From contig OX940865.1 in NCBI GenBank assembly GCA_954871525.1, forward strand, positions 15,266,606-15,330,605: a stretch of 64,000 nucleotides of DNA, in the 5' to 3' direction. Positions within the stretch are counted from its first letter, which is position 1. Every line of letters begins with the position of its first letter. Shown in pieces: positions 48,789 through 62,118 of the stretch. The position numbers were made by a program, and so were the translations under genes. The notes beneath the pieces are model-generated. The model saw nothing but the letters and a program-made list of their open reading frames with translations, was not told where the DNA came from and searched no databases. This DNA is from Parietaria judaica (Eukaryota; Streptophyta; Magnoliopsida; Rosales; Urticaceae).

Positions 48789-49500
48789 TAGAAAATATTT
48801 TTTTATGTTATAAATTGAACATTTTAGTTTACTATTCAGTTATTTAGACACATCTTGAATAATCAATAAAATATGAATTTTGAGCCTCTTTAATATTAAA
48901 TGAAGCTAGGTTTATTAATAATATGGTTCGTGTAATTTTTTTTATATTAGGAATGGTTGGTGTGTATATTTAATAATCACTTTTAATATTAACATTTATA
49001 AGAAGATATGTACGTAGTACATACATGAGAACGTTGTGAATGAATTATATTCGAAGCTCTTATACCATTTCCAGGGCCGGCCTAATTGTTTTTGGGACCT
49101 TTGGACGAATAATTAATATGATGCTTTTTTCGGGACCTACAATACGGTATGTAGGAGTTATACGATATTGCAAAATATATATATATACAATTACAAAGAC
49201 CGAATATATCCTGCAACAAACTATATTTTACAATTAAAAAGTTGATAGATAATCTATCAACACAATTATTATTAATAAACTCTTTAGTTGTAAGATGTAA
49301 GATAGGATCTTCATAATTAACTTTATAATCACCAGTAGTTGTACGGTACTGCAGGAGGTATGCAGTAATTTATGAACATATTTATGAACATGTATGACTC
49401 ATTTTTTCTAGTAAGTTATTGCAGGAGCTATACAATGATTTATTATATATTCTTAATCAATTCAAAGCCTCATCCGTCTGTGAACTGACTTTCTGATGAT
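48789..49500. other. AT-rich intergenic DNA
   Basis: Nothing was recognised between the BAHD fragment and the first transportin-like exon. Confidence 0.4.
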
Positions 49501-52292
49501 TCAGTATCATGAGCACCTGGTGCAACCATTGATATTAATGTTGCGAGACCTTCCAACCACGGACAAAGATCTCTTACCACTTCTAGAGTGTGTTACATCT
49601 ATATCACATGTACATTTTTAACTCCGGTTAGTAAAAAAGAAATTACTAGTTGCTGAGTCCTTTTTCATTGTCCTATCTGAAAACTCATTCTTCAAACGCA
49701 TGTCATTGACGTACAAAGGAGATAACAATTTAACAATGGTAATTTGTTTTTCCTTTTGCAGGCGCTATAGCGTGGATTCTTAACATATGTTGAGCCTGTA
49801 TTTTCGAAATGCATCGACATTAGTCAAATACATACTAAAAAGGTGCGTGCTAGCCTCGTACTGAATTCGTTTAACAACCTGCATTTATCTGGTTTTTGTG
49901 AGATGTAACTGAACTGTCTATTCCTTGTTCAACTTTTAAGTTTGTTTGAGCGTGTTTGGACTTGCAATGCAGAATCGACATAAGTCATTGTGTGCTTACT
50001 TGAGCTACTCTCGAGACTTGCAAACATATATGGCGAGGGGATAGCGCAATTGTTAATATCATATCTATAATTCTGTCATGCAATAAAGTTCATATATAGC
50101 AGATTATTTGTTATATTTGAAAATGATTGGCATCGGCCTTTGTTTACAGGATTTACGTGGAAAATTTTCAGACCTGCTATTCAAATGTTGTGAGGATGAT
50201 GTTATTGATATCCAACGGAGTGCATTTGCGTTACTTGGCGACCTTGTGAAAGTAAATATATAATATATCTTGAGTTTTATCTGCATACTTCAATATAGGA
50301 GGGATATCACATATTGTTACAGCTCTTAATATGACATATCACAATAATTATACAATAAATACATGAGATAGTTGACCAAATAGAGTAAGAATTTATCTAT
50401 GTTATTTACTAGTATTTAGTAGTGAATCCGACCTTACAGTATATAGGTGTAGTGGCAGTTGGGCAGCTAGTATTTTTTGCTCGATTTATTTTTCGATGTC
50501 CCAGTTTTCTGACCAATATTTCCCACCGTGTAACATCTACATCATGTTATATTCCGCTAGCTAGGTTTATCCTCAATGTTTGGAAAAAAAAAATTCCTCG
50601 ACTTTCTTGCTATTGCAGCAAACCAACTGGTATTGTCTTTGTCAGTCATTGCATGGCTTTGCTCTGAGTTTTTTGGGCCTATTAATATTCACATGGTTGT
50701 TTATATGCAATATACTTATGTTCATGGGGAAAATCTTCCAGTTCAATGTATGGCGTGTTGGGCTATTGGAGAACTAGTCATTCAAGCATGTACCTTGTTT
50801 CTACTTCTTCACTTCTTTTCAACGTGGGATTCTTAACAAAATATCTTGTAAATAATCGGCACTAATAAAATACTTGAATATCCCCTTAAATTAATAGGAA
50901 CAACCTTATATTAACATCAATACTATTGTGCCTTAACCATAATTACAATATTCTATTTTCTATTTCACTTCTAATCATGATATCGTGGTAGGGTGTATCG
51001 GATTCCTAATTTCTCCCCCCGAACATGAACTTTTCACTAGAATATGAGGAGGAGCTATGATAGTTTCTATATTGGATTATGACAGTAGCATCCTACGGTC
51101 TTTCAGTTTAATGCAAATATTTTAGATAGAGATATTTTGAAAATTGTACATCGCTTACACCCGATTCTCTTCGGTTCAAAGGTGATTACCCATGTGTATC
51201 TAATTCCTTTACGAGTTAGAGTGTATATTGGAGAACTCCGTCTTTTTAATTGCATCTCTTAATTATGGTTAGGAGATCAATCGACCGCTTAAGAAAATTA
51301 GCGCAGTTGCAATGGGGAAGATCACATGCTTTTATCCAAATATTGTATCCACTCGTATCGAAGAGGCCTTGGAACTTTGGTGTATGGCTTTGTCCAAGTA
51401 TGTCTCATTCTGGGTCCTACTTTTTCGTTTCCATTTATAAATAATCAATAATTCATTCCATTTATTCAGTAATAAGTTTGCCAACAATGGTGAGAAACAT
51501 TATGCATTATGGGGTCTGTGCCAAGTTGTATGCATGTCCTTATATTGTGAAGTATATTTTATCGACTTAATATTTGGATTAGTCTGATTGAAATATATTT
51601 TGGTTAGGGGTTTCAGGTTAAAATAAAACCATTAGGATGAAAACACTCCTCTCGGTGTGCCTAGCAATTGTAAGTTGGGATGTAAGGACCAAGTTACATA
51701 AAACTTAATATGTATGTTGTGTTGCCAGTATAAGCTAAAGTGTTGAATTCATATGTCTATTTAGGACATGGATGAAGCTCTTGGCATGGAAGTTTCCCAA
51801 GCTTTGCAACAATGTAAGTAGATAATTTTTTCTATTCGGTGTTGCGAAAATAATTAGTCTATTACTCCTTTACATAACTTATCATCTGTCTGATTTACGT
51901 TAAATTGCAGTAAAACTTTCAGGCAAAATTACTAACTTACCCAAGCCACGTATGTCCTTGGTTGTGTTTAAGCTCTGTTAGGGGTGTTTTGCACTAAAAT
52001 AGGAAACCACCTTAGTTATTTTTTTATGTCATGTTTGGTTGTAAGTTCCTATCAAAGACATCTTGTGGTAAGCATTGGATTGTTCCCAAAGGAAAGACAT
52101 TCTGAGACGTTTGCGTATCTCGAAAATTTACAAGTGTGGTGCATTCCCGTTGGCCTATTGATATGTTTTCGGTTTTGTTTGGGTACCAATAAATTACATT
52201 ATGTTTAAATTATTTTGCAGAGGGAAGCTGAATGGGAAATCTGCTTCTCAGCTTTAAAGATGCCGAAACATATCAAGTGGGAGCGTTTCTAA
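49501..52292 (+). pseudogene. Transportin-1-like (importin beta) pseudogene, C-terminal half
   Basis: Eight exon-like pieces lie in the order of the C-terminal HEAT repeats of transportin-1, the nuclear import receptor. They are 49501-49610 (TTDKDLLPLLECVTS), 49762-49842 (YVEPVFSKCIDI), 50150-50251 (SAFALLGDLVK), 50580-50630 (FLDFLAIAANQL), 50735-50790 (ACWAIGELVIQ), 51273-51397 (YPNIVSTRIEEALELWCMAL), 51470-51527 (ALWGLCQVV), 51765-51813 and 52221-52292 (WEICFSALK). Introns with GT and AG are retained, so this is a duplicated genomic segment and not a retrocopy. The piece at 49762 has an in-frame TAG at 49768-49770 where the family has glycine. The N-terminal half, which binds Ran, is missing. 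Many substitutions fall in conserved helices. It is almost certainly non-functional. Confidence 0.82.
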
Positions 52293-52446
52293 ACATGCGT
52301 TTTCTCCGTGCACAAAGTTTTGCAGCTGAATTGACTTTGACTTTGTCCATCATTTTGTGTATTGTGCTATTCATTATCGCGATAAAAGTGGGAATGAATT
52401 GAGGGCTTGACTTGGGATATGCTTTTTCATTGTGGTTTTGTTTTTA

Positions 52447-52476
52447 CTAGTGACCGGCACCGCGCTTTGCGCGGTG
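52447..52476 (-). mobile_element. Helitron-like 3' terminus
   Basis: Read on the minus strand, an 8-bp GC-rich stem with a 3-base loop (CACCGCGC AAA GCGCGGTG, 52476-52458) is followed 7 bases later by CTAG (52450-52447) and then a host T. A short hairpin just before CTRR, with insertion between A and T, is the defining 3' end of a Helitron. The element would extend rightwards from here. I did not find its 5' TC end. About 120 bp inside it, a GTTAAACAAATT-type block at 52510-52610 is imperfectly repeated at 52620-52725. Confidence 0.62.
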
Positions 52477-54134
52477 ACATGATATAATTTATAAATTTGA
52501 GCGGAAGTTTTAAACAAATTAATTGATTTGATTGTAACATTGTAATAGTAAGAAATAAATCAAATTTGAACTCATCGAGCGTTCAGTTATAAAATGTTGT
52601 GGCGTAGTATTACTAATAAATTTTAATGGAATGTTAAACAAATTTATTTATTTTATTATATTGTTGTAATAGAAAGAAGAAAATTAATCAACATTGAACT
52701 CAGCAAGTGTTTAATTTGATTGTGTAATTTCATCATGGTCTGTAGTATGTGTGATCATGTATATTTATGTGTATATGAACAGAAAAGTCAGGCCAAATTC
52801 TATAAAATAAAATCAAAATTGTCGTGCCATCTATAAGAAATTTTGCTGATTTATTTATGTAATGTTATCGTATTTTTTATTAGTATTAAATATAAGGAAT
52901 ACATAAGTATCTATTTTTATAAATAAATTCGATAAAATCATTGTCGCCAAAATAAGAAACAATGTGAAGATAGAAGAGTCGCTCAAAATTTCATAGTTCT
53001 TAAAATAGAAATGATCCAACTGGCTTCAGAGTACATATATATGAATTTTTCAAGTTTAGTAGATTATGATATAAAACGATCATCATACGCTTCATACATA
53101 AGTTTATATACCAACACTTGAATCAATACTATGTCGGGACACTACAATTTTGCAGAGCAAATATGTGTTTTCATAACCAAATACGAAACATGTAAACAAA
53201 AGCTTTCGACGATGAAAGCATTTATACAAGATTAGGAGAATTAGCTCAAATACATATAATACTCATACTCACCTACATAATACATATAATTGTATATCTA
53301 AATACTTATACTCACCTATGTATTATATATATTATATATATTACATATATATAATATATATATATATGATAGAGAAATTTGATAGAAATACTTATCTTTT
53401 ATACAAAACTTATCATTGTAGAACTTACCATTGTAGATCGGAAAGCCGTCACCGGAAAACGGAATCCCCCCACTATAAAGGCACTGGTTAAAAAAAAAGA
53501 TATTGTGAAAAAATACATAGCACATTAAAAGAAATCAAACACTCACAGGTTTCAAACCGGAAAGTCGCCACCGGAAAAAATACTGATGGTAGCCTCTGTA
53601 AAAAAAAAAATTAGCACAATGAAAGATATTAAAACCTCATCAATCGTACACCGTAAAAATGTCGCAGAAAAAAAATCAGCAATCATAACTCATATAATCT
53701 ACATGTATATCTATGTATATATGGAAAAAAATCATATATGTTGCAATCTGAGATTATGTCTATCGATCTATACCATATATATACATACATGGTGGCTTTT
53801 TAAATTCTAGTCTATTGTAATTAGTCATATGCGTTCAATTAAGCAAATACAATCAATAAGTGCCTCTTCAAACTCCATTATCAAATACATTGAACGAGTG
53901 CTTCTTCAACTTCTATACATTTTTATTGCGTTTTGTTTTTATGTTTAATGTAATTAATATAATGCAATACGACTATTTGCATGAATTAGTAAATACTATC
54001 GTTTCTCAAAGTATGATAATTGAGTGGGATCTGGGACAGAAACAAAATAGAAAGATTAATTTGTTAATGGGGCTTTAATTACATGTTGTAACTCTCCTAA
54101 TGAAAATGAGCTTTTGACAAACAAAATACAATGA

Positions 54135-54137
<3 letters not shown>

Positions 54138-54171
<34 letters not shown>
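54138..54171. repeat. (TA)n microsatellite
   Basis: Alternating TA tract in the gene-free stretch. Confidence 0.95.
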
Positions 54172-54173
<2 letters not shown>

Positions 54174-57100
54174 AAATATGTTTAAATTCGTATATATATA
54201 TATATATACTATCACTATGATGTATCTTTAAAAAAGTTCTATGTTATTAATTTATCGAATATTAGAATAATTTTTTATCGAACATCAATTTAATATGTTA
54301 ATGTTTTTTTTTTCTTTTATGATTTTTTTTTTTTTGAAATTATAAACAGACCTATTTTAAACAATTAAGAAAAAAAATCAGTATTTAACTTCTGTTTCAT
54401 CCTCTCTAGGCTTAAAAAAATGCATAAAAATGTGGGATCATGATTAACCATAATAGGCACATTTAGATACGGTCGACGGCGTCACAACGTGTGGGACCGA
54501 GTTTCGAGATTCTGAATAGAAAATATCAGATTAACGAAACGTTTGTAATTACAGAACCACCACAAATAGCTCGTTTGATCCAAAAATGGTGATCACTTTC
54601 ACCAAGGATGTCCACTTGGGTATCTTTCTATAGCCACAAAGGCCACGTTGGAGATAGTTGACCATATATTATATGTATTTACGTGTAATAAATATGTATT
54701 TTCACAAGGAAGATCTCAATGTAATGGCTCACAGCCACCTTGGCCTCACTCAATATTAGCATATTCCAAAAAAAAAAATGGAGAAATATACTTCATCTTT
54801 ATACACCAAGTGGATGGATATTTGGCAAACTGGGCCACCAATTTATGAGTTTAAAGCCCAATCACAGGGAGTGAATTTGTGCCTTGGCAAGCCGAACCTT
54901 CACTTTTAATTGGGCCGAGCATGACTTGAGCTCGTAAGCAAATTAAAAAATTAATTGATTTAAGAATTGATTAATGTTACGTGGTTTATACCGAATTTTA
55001 AAGAAAAAATATGCTAAAAGACCTCATTTGAAATTTTCATTAGCCACATACTTCTTTGGGGGGCCACTGTTAAGAAACATGAACAGTGGGCGAGAAGGGT
55101 ATGCAACAATTGAAAATCCCATTTAATGTCATTTAGCGAAAAACCCGATTTTAAAACCTTGTTACTATCCTTGGGAAAAAAAAAGAGAATTCTACAAAGG
55201 GAAAATTTTATTTTCTGAAAAACCATCACCGAGTTTCGGATGAAAAATTCAGAAAGAAGACCCGAGTTCATTTCGTTGTTATGCAAAATAATTCAATTGC
55301 TACGCTTCTGAAGCTGCTGATTTATGCGGGTTCCACTGTTGGACACAGCCCTCACATGAGAAATAAAATAAATATGGAAACTTTCACAGTCCTCACATGA
55401 TAAAATATGTTCACTTATACCACTTATATACTCTAAAAAGTTACAAATTAACCCTTGCAAATTTATATGTATATAAATACACACATACGCCCATACACAT
55501 ACACAAAATAACCCAAAATTCTTCAACAAATATACATTTCATATGAACTTCATAAACACATATCTCATATCTGAACATTGACATGAACCTATTGGTAATA
55601 TATTATTATTTTAATAATTAATGTTGCTTAACGATCTGACTTAATGACGGAAGCAAGTACGTCATATGTGCACCAAATTAGAAATCCGATCTGAAAATAC
55701 TTCATATTCAAACACTAAAGAAGAAAATTTGAGGATTATATATATTATAATATGATGTAATATATACGAAATCTTATAAATATTATTATATAGGTCAAAT
55801 TTGACTTCAAACATCATGAACGAAATTAGATCTCTAAATATCAATCGTGGTAATTTGATTAATTAGCTATGAACCACAAATTTCGTGTGACTTATATTAA
55901 AATCCCCACTAGTCCATAATTCAAGTGTCTACTAATTTATTTGTTTTGAATAAAAAAAGTCAAATATAATTTACTCAACTCACCACTATACATGTATTGA
56001 ATGAGTGACATGGAAATCCAAGTTTAGAGGCTCATCTTTAACCTTATAAATTCTATTCAAACTTTCGGCTAATTTTTTTGCAGTGGGTAGCTCGCACTAT
56101 GTGAGAGTGGAAGTTTATCAACTTAATTAGTTGTATAATCTCAGTTTACAAAGTAAATTAATATTCCGATTTCGACTTATCACTTGTCTCAGTTTAGTCT
56201 TTGAAATTTTGCTTATCATTTTTTACCTTAGGGAAATTTACCGCTGCGTATGAGTTTTTCTCGCAAACGTTGAATTTACGTCAAAAGTGTATCATGTTTA
56301 GTAACTTCATAAAATATTATAAACGGACTTTTTCTTTTCGTTATCTTTTTATAAATTATTTTTTACTGCATATATTTAAATAAATTTTTATATATTTCTA
56401 TCTGAATTCGTGTTTGTCGGCACTCTCTGAATGATATTGCCCGTTTTAGCTTCCGACAAAACTCGCCATGTATGTCATATAATGAAGAGAAAGAAAATTG
56501 TGATTTTGCATATGATATACATTTTAAATTTAGGATTAAATTGATTTAAAAAAAGAGTTAAAAATGGCAAATGGCTACAAAATGATAAATTTGAGGAATA
56601 ATTAAATACAGAGTTCAAGAAGCTATTTGTTTCACAGACGTAAATACTCTTATTATAACTAGGAAACTATTCTTGGCCTTTTCAGATTTATATCGGAATT
56701 TTGATTTTCTGGATAATGTATTTACAGGACTGACTTGTAGATAAGATCTAAATATCATATTTGTTTATGTAATTATTATCAAACTTTCGGCCAATAATAA
56801 GCAGACAATTTTAATTGCAAAGTGCCTAATTTATTGAACTAACAATAGGTTATCAGTTATGAAGTGACATTGAATTTATATTGAGATAGCGATGGCTTTG
56901 TATTAATGCATTTCATTATATATGTTATCCTCTTGAATATACGATATTATTCATTGATCAGTTTCAAAAGCCTTGACTATATCCATTTATAATCTATTTT
57001 TAATTATACTATTTAATTAAATTATAATTAAGCAAAAGAATGAATAATATATTATCTCACATATATATATATATTAAATTCAAATCCAAGTTGTACCTTC

Positions 57101-57711
57101 TTTCCTGGAATTGTTTTATCATTTTTTTTCATTACTATCTTCCTTATGACCAAGAACTTTTAGGATTTTTTACTATTTATTTTCTTTAGTTTCAATTTTC
57201 AAAGGAGTCAAAACAACTATCCTAGTCTACTTTCGTATTTTTTTTTATATCATCTGTTTTGTAATCATAAAAATTCAGAATCGTTTCTTATTCATTTTTT
57301 TAAATAAAAATATACTATCTATTTTTTAAATGTCAAAATATACCCTAAAATATAAATCAACAAATCCTCTAACTTTTTATTCAAAGCAGCCAAAATACAT
57401 CCTCAAATATGGGCTCTAAATTTGACGTACCATATAAAACAAGAAATGCTACAAAAATCATGTCTTTCAAACAAGGCAACTAGTCGAGTGACGGTATATT
57501 TTGATTATATTTAAAATAAATTATCTATTTATAATTATAAAAATAAAAATTAGAGGGCATAAATTGCTAAATTCCCTAAACTTGGCTCTTAATTCGATTT
57601 ACCATAACTACATATAGTATTCAAATTATGAAAGTATAGAATATGCATGCATGTGAAGTGTGAACTTTATCTAATATGTCTGTGGTCAATATCTTGCTCT
57701 CGTTGACCCTG

Positions 57712-57712
<1 letters not shown>

Positions 57713-57747
<35 letters not shown>
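57713..57747. repeat. (TA)n microsatellite
   Basis: Alternating TA tract about 290 bp upstream of the peroxidase start codon. Confidence 0.95.
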
Positions 57748-57749
<2 letters not shown>

Positions 57750-57965
57750 ATCAAATTTGCGGCTATAATTCTAGCTTAGCTTATATTGAGTGGCATTTGG
57801 CGTGAACTGAAAATGGCATTGAAAGTCAAACAAAGTGGCGTAGTGGAGAGGATAAGACCCTAATTATATGATCGAATTTATTAGATTTGTCACTTGTAGA
57901 GCATAACATATATAATTATAATAATTCATTTATCATCATTTAAATTAATCCACTAAATCTACTCC

Positions 57966-57973
57966 TATATAAA
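57966..57973 (+). promoter_or_regulatory. TATA box of the peroxidase gene
   Basis: TATATAAA stands 68 bp upstream of the peroxidase ATG, in a local sequence less repetitive than its surroundings. The usual spacing puts transcription start near 58000, giving a short leader of about 40 bases. Confidence 0.65.
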
Positions 57974-58040
57974 GGGTTCGAATAGCCTCATACATGTACA
58001 CCAAAGAAGCCAATAAAAAGGTTCGAAGAGAGAGACATCA

Positions 58041-61000
58041 ATGGCTAACAACAACGACAAGAAGCCTTTCTCTTCCTTAAGCTTCACACTGCTTGTTTTC
58101 CTGTCATTTCTCTCGCAATGCCATTTCGGTACAAACTTTTATCTCGATTAAGAATATTATTCTTAATTTGTCTTAAGTTAGCAACAAATTACTTTAATTT
58201 CTAGATTATTTTTAACTTAATTTTTTACAGCAAATATATCCAAGTTATAATTTAAATACATATACCCTTTTGTCTAATTTGATTGTATTTTCTTGAAAGA
58301 GTGCTACAAATATTAAAAGTTAGGGAATATTAGCCGTTAACAATGCTGTATGATTTCATAATTGCAATAACTTAAGTATATTTACCGTCAATATGACATA
58401 ATTACTCTTTAATTTATACCTCTAATATATATCATGTATTTATTCATGTGCAGGCAAAAGTGAGCTTCAACTGGGTTACTACGCAAAAACATGTCCGAGA
58501 GCTGAAGAAATCGTGAAGGAACAAGTAATCAAGCTCTACGATAAACACGGCAACACGGCTGTCTCGTGGGTCAGAAACCTCTTCCACGACTGTGTTGTCA
58601 AGGTACGATATATCGACGCACATGTCATTCGTGTACGATCCGGTTTGGTTAGATAATTCTGACCGCGTATGTTCTTACCTGTGCAGTCTTGTGACGCGTC
58701 ACTGCTGCTGGAGACGGCTAATGGAGTCGAATCGGAGAAGGCTTCGGAGAAGAGCTTTGGGATGAGGAACTTCAAGTATGTTGAGACGATCAAGAAGGCT
58801 TTGGAAGCGGAATGCGACCGTACGGTGTCTTGCGCCGATATCGTGGCTCTATCCGCCAGAGATGGCATCGTCATGGTGCGTATCTAAACTTCCCATAGGA
58901 TCAATAGCGAGTTCAAAACTTTTATTAGAAGCGGAAAAATGAGATCAAAAAAACAGTTTGAGAAAAAGTACTTCTACATTTTAAAAACCGGATCCGAATA
59001 TTTTTAAACTAATTACATGAACTTAAATTTAACAAGCTGAATTAAAGTATTGCTGGATACAACTTAAACTAGAACACAAACTGATAGATAAATTACATAG
59101 CAACATGAAGTTCAAATGTTAAATTGTCCGGGGTTTAGGAGCCTACTAACCGGATTCCAAGTTTGCAACCCCAAACACGGAAACTACAATTGAGTATTAA
59201 TGCGGTTATCGTCTACGCATAATTCCGGTTCCAAGTAGAAATTGCCATACGGGTGGGTACGGGCTGCGTGTGCCTATTGTTTGATTGGCCCACGGTATAT
59301 TGAGCAATGAACACGGCTTAAAAAGGGTGGACGTGTAATTTTTATAAAATTATTTGTTTTTTCAAAATCCAAATTTTAATTTTTCAAATAAATATTTGCC
59401 CGTCCCATGAATTTGGGCGGGGGTGGCTTTCAGCGTGGAATTTGTGCACCCATGTTTTCACCTGTTTTTCCGGGTTCTATTTTTGCCCCGAGTAGAAAGT
59501 GATTGTTTTTTAATTTTGCGGGGCGGAATTGTAAATTGTTGCAGCTGGGAGGACCTAGGGTGGAAATGAAAACAGGAAGGAAAGACAGCAGGGAAAGCTA
59601 TGCGAGTGTGGTGGATGAGTTCATCCCAAACCACAATGCCTCCACTTCTGCCATGCTTTCTCGCTTTCACTCCATTGGCATCGACACTCAAGGAGCCGTT
59701 GCCCTTCTAGGTAATTTACCTCATCACCACACTTCATTTCCTCGTTTTTACTTTATTTCATACTTGAAAAAATTACCAAAATCATCACCTAGATTAGTAA
59801 AATAGAAAAATTGCTCTCTCTCTCTCGAACAACTAGTCTTGTCTACAAGGGATGGGGAGCCCATCCTCAAATAGTGTTTTAATAATAAAATATTTTGTAT
59901 GTTAAACACACGAAATAAGAGTGAACGGTTGCGGGTTGCTCGCAACAACAAAAAAAAATACAAGTCTAAACAAGCCCGCATGTCTGGACATTTTTTTTAC
60001 AGTAACTTATTGTGAAGTATCAGGAGGTTGCATTCCACTTTCAAATCAATTAGCGACCACAAAAAAGTAACATGACTTTTTTAAACATTATTAAGCTCTC
60101 ATTTTTTTTTCTTCTATGCGTTATGCTTAAACACATTACAGTTTAGTAAGAATAAGAAGTTAGAAAGTTACTATATGGTCATTGAATTGCTAAAAGTACA
60201 TTTGTTCTCTCTTTCCCTTGTTCTTCCTTCCCCTTATAAGTATAGTGGTTCAAAATCCTAGTATGAATTACATTGACCTAAATATTTCCTAAAGGAGAAA
60301 TGGGTGTAATAATGAAAGGGACATGTTTTGTAATAGCGAAGAAGCCCATTGCTACGACCAAAGGCACACAGGCCTAGTTAAAGAATGGCCTAGAATACCC
60401 AACGCACCCATGAAAATGATAGTCGAAGCTTCTTGCCTAATTCCAAATGATGTCATAAAAGCTAATATATAGTATATACTAACTTACAACTAGTCAATTT
60501 CTTACGGAACGAGTAAGCTCGTCCCGGCTTTTACTTGTGTGTGGCAATGCACATTTCAATGTCTTAGAACCCACCAAAATTTCGTGGATCTCCTGCGGGT
60601 ACCAAAACACACGTGTCGTATAAATCTCGTAACAAGCCATGACAATTTCATAAATAATTAATATTTTTAAATATTGTTGTTTTACTAAATTCGCATCACT
60701 ACACTGATCGATTTTGTGGTATACGCGTAAAGTCGGGTCGACAAATTCAGTAACGAATTTTTTAAATTTTACGAAAGCCTCATCCATGTACCTCTCCCAA
60801 TATATGCGTAAATTGAGCTTATGGGCGGTTTGGGACAAACTATCTCTTAAACATTAAGCGGCAGGCAATCAATGCTCTGATTTGTCATAGAGCTAAGTAG
60901 CATAATAAAAAAGTTCTACAAATAACATGCATGTCTAGGCAAGGTTTTAAAAACTTCAGTATGCTCACGGTTTAATTAGTGCACCCGATTTCCTGTAGTC

Positions 61001-62118
61001 GTCTTTTGACAGCAAAATTGTTTTTTCTTTTCTTTTCAAAATCTCTTTTGACCTTGAAACTCATTTTTTAACTAAATTTTTTTCATATTTTCTTCACACA
61101 AAAACAAAATTCATATAAATCCCTACAGTTCTTTCAAGACCCTTTCAAAATTCTATTTTGGGATACAATATAAGTTTTTATTAAAAATCTAGTACTGTAT
61201 ATTATTAATAAATTTTGAGTTATATTTTTTTTTCAAAAAATTCATCAGTATTTCTCATCGATACTAAATTAAAAAAATTACAAAAGTTTCATCGGTATAC
61301 ATATTGTACTCTAAGTATACCTATTATTTAAACTTGAAAACGATTTACAATTTACAAATATTTGAACAATGTATCTAAGTTTATGTACAAGATAGTTACG
61401 GGCAGCGACGCTAAACCCGATACGCCGGGCAATAAGTGTGGACATCCCGTGATTGCCCGTTTAGCCTTTACTAGTTACAAGTCTCATAACGCAAAAGGAT
61501 TATATAAATAAACAAATAAATAAATAAATAAAAGAAAAAAAAAAGACAAAATACACTTAATCGATTCTCATTCACATAGTAAGGTTAAAACTGAAAGTGC
61601 ATGGCCAATACATAATACCTTATCTTCATCCGAATAAACTTATTGGATGATGGTATTATGGTAACATCTTTTTTCTTCTATTTTTCCTAACTATTTTGAC
61701 CGCATGTGTGAATTTAGGAGCTCACTCAGTGGGCCGGGTCCACTGCGTGAACCTAGTCCAGAGGTTGTACCCGACCGTGGACCCTACTCTCGACCCGGAC
61801 TATGCAAAGTACCTGAAGGGCCGGTGCCCGACCCCAACCCCGGACCCGAACGCCGTCCTATACGCAAGAAACGATAGGGAGACACCAATGATCCTAGACA
61901 ACTACTACTACAAGAACCTGCTCGGCAACAAAGGCTTGCTGGCCATTGACCAGCAGTTGACCGCCGACCCGTCCACGTTGCCCTTTGTCAAGAGTATGGC
62001 TGCCGATAACGAGTACTTCCACCAGCAATTCTCTAGGGCCGTGCTCGTGCTCTCTGAGAACAATCCCCTGACCGGGGATCAGGGAGAAGTTCGACGGGAT
62101 TGTCGATTCATCAACTGA
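58041..62118 (+). CDS. Class III peroxidase, peroxidase-21 type
   Basis: Five exons, 58041-58128, 58454-58602, 58687-58875, 59545-59710 and 61718-62118, keep phase with GT-AG introns and encode 330 residues, a normal length. A hydrophobic signal peptide covers about residues 12-31, so the enzyme is secreted to the wall or vacuole. It would use hydrogen peroxide to oxidise phenolics. Catalytic Arg70 and distal His74 lie in SWVRNLFHDC, and proximal haem-binding His200 in LLGAHSVGRVHC. Eight cysteines for four disulfides are present (C43, C76, C81, C122, C128, C207, GRC, RDC). The wording FHDCVVKSCDAS, GMRNFKYVETIKKALE and NPLTGDQGEVRRDCR matches Arabidopsis peroxidase 21 rather than the general family. 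Orthology is inferred from memory. Intron 4 (2.0 kb) is AT-rich and probably contains transposon debris. Confidence 0.95.
59711..61717. other. Peroxidase intron 4 with unassigned frame
   Basis: The intron is 2.0 kb, long for this gene type. On the minus strand 60838-60494 stays open for 114 residues (with KFKKFVTEFVDPTLRVYHK and WYPQEIHEILVGSKTL), but no domain is recognised. Around 61390-61470 a GC-richer patch has ACGGGCAGCGACGC and GATTGCCCGTTTAGCC, like parts of a DNA transposon. Confidence 0.4.

Larger units (their letters stand above)
52477..57960. other. Gene-free AT-rich stretch, possibly Helitron interior in part
   Basis: No gene was recognised over about 5.5 kb. Noted items are a repeated phrase GGAAAGCCGTCACCGGAAAA / GGAAAGTCGCCACCGGAAAA at about 53440 and 53558, TA microsatellites at 54138-54171 and 57713-57747, and CATATATATAATATATA text near 53345. 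Small frames such as 55014-55286 and 55293-55529 on minus carry no known domain. Confidence 0.4.
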
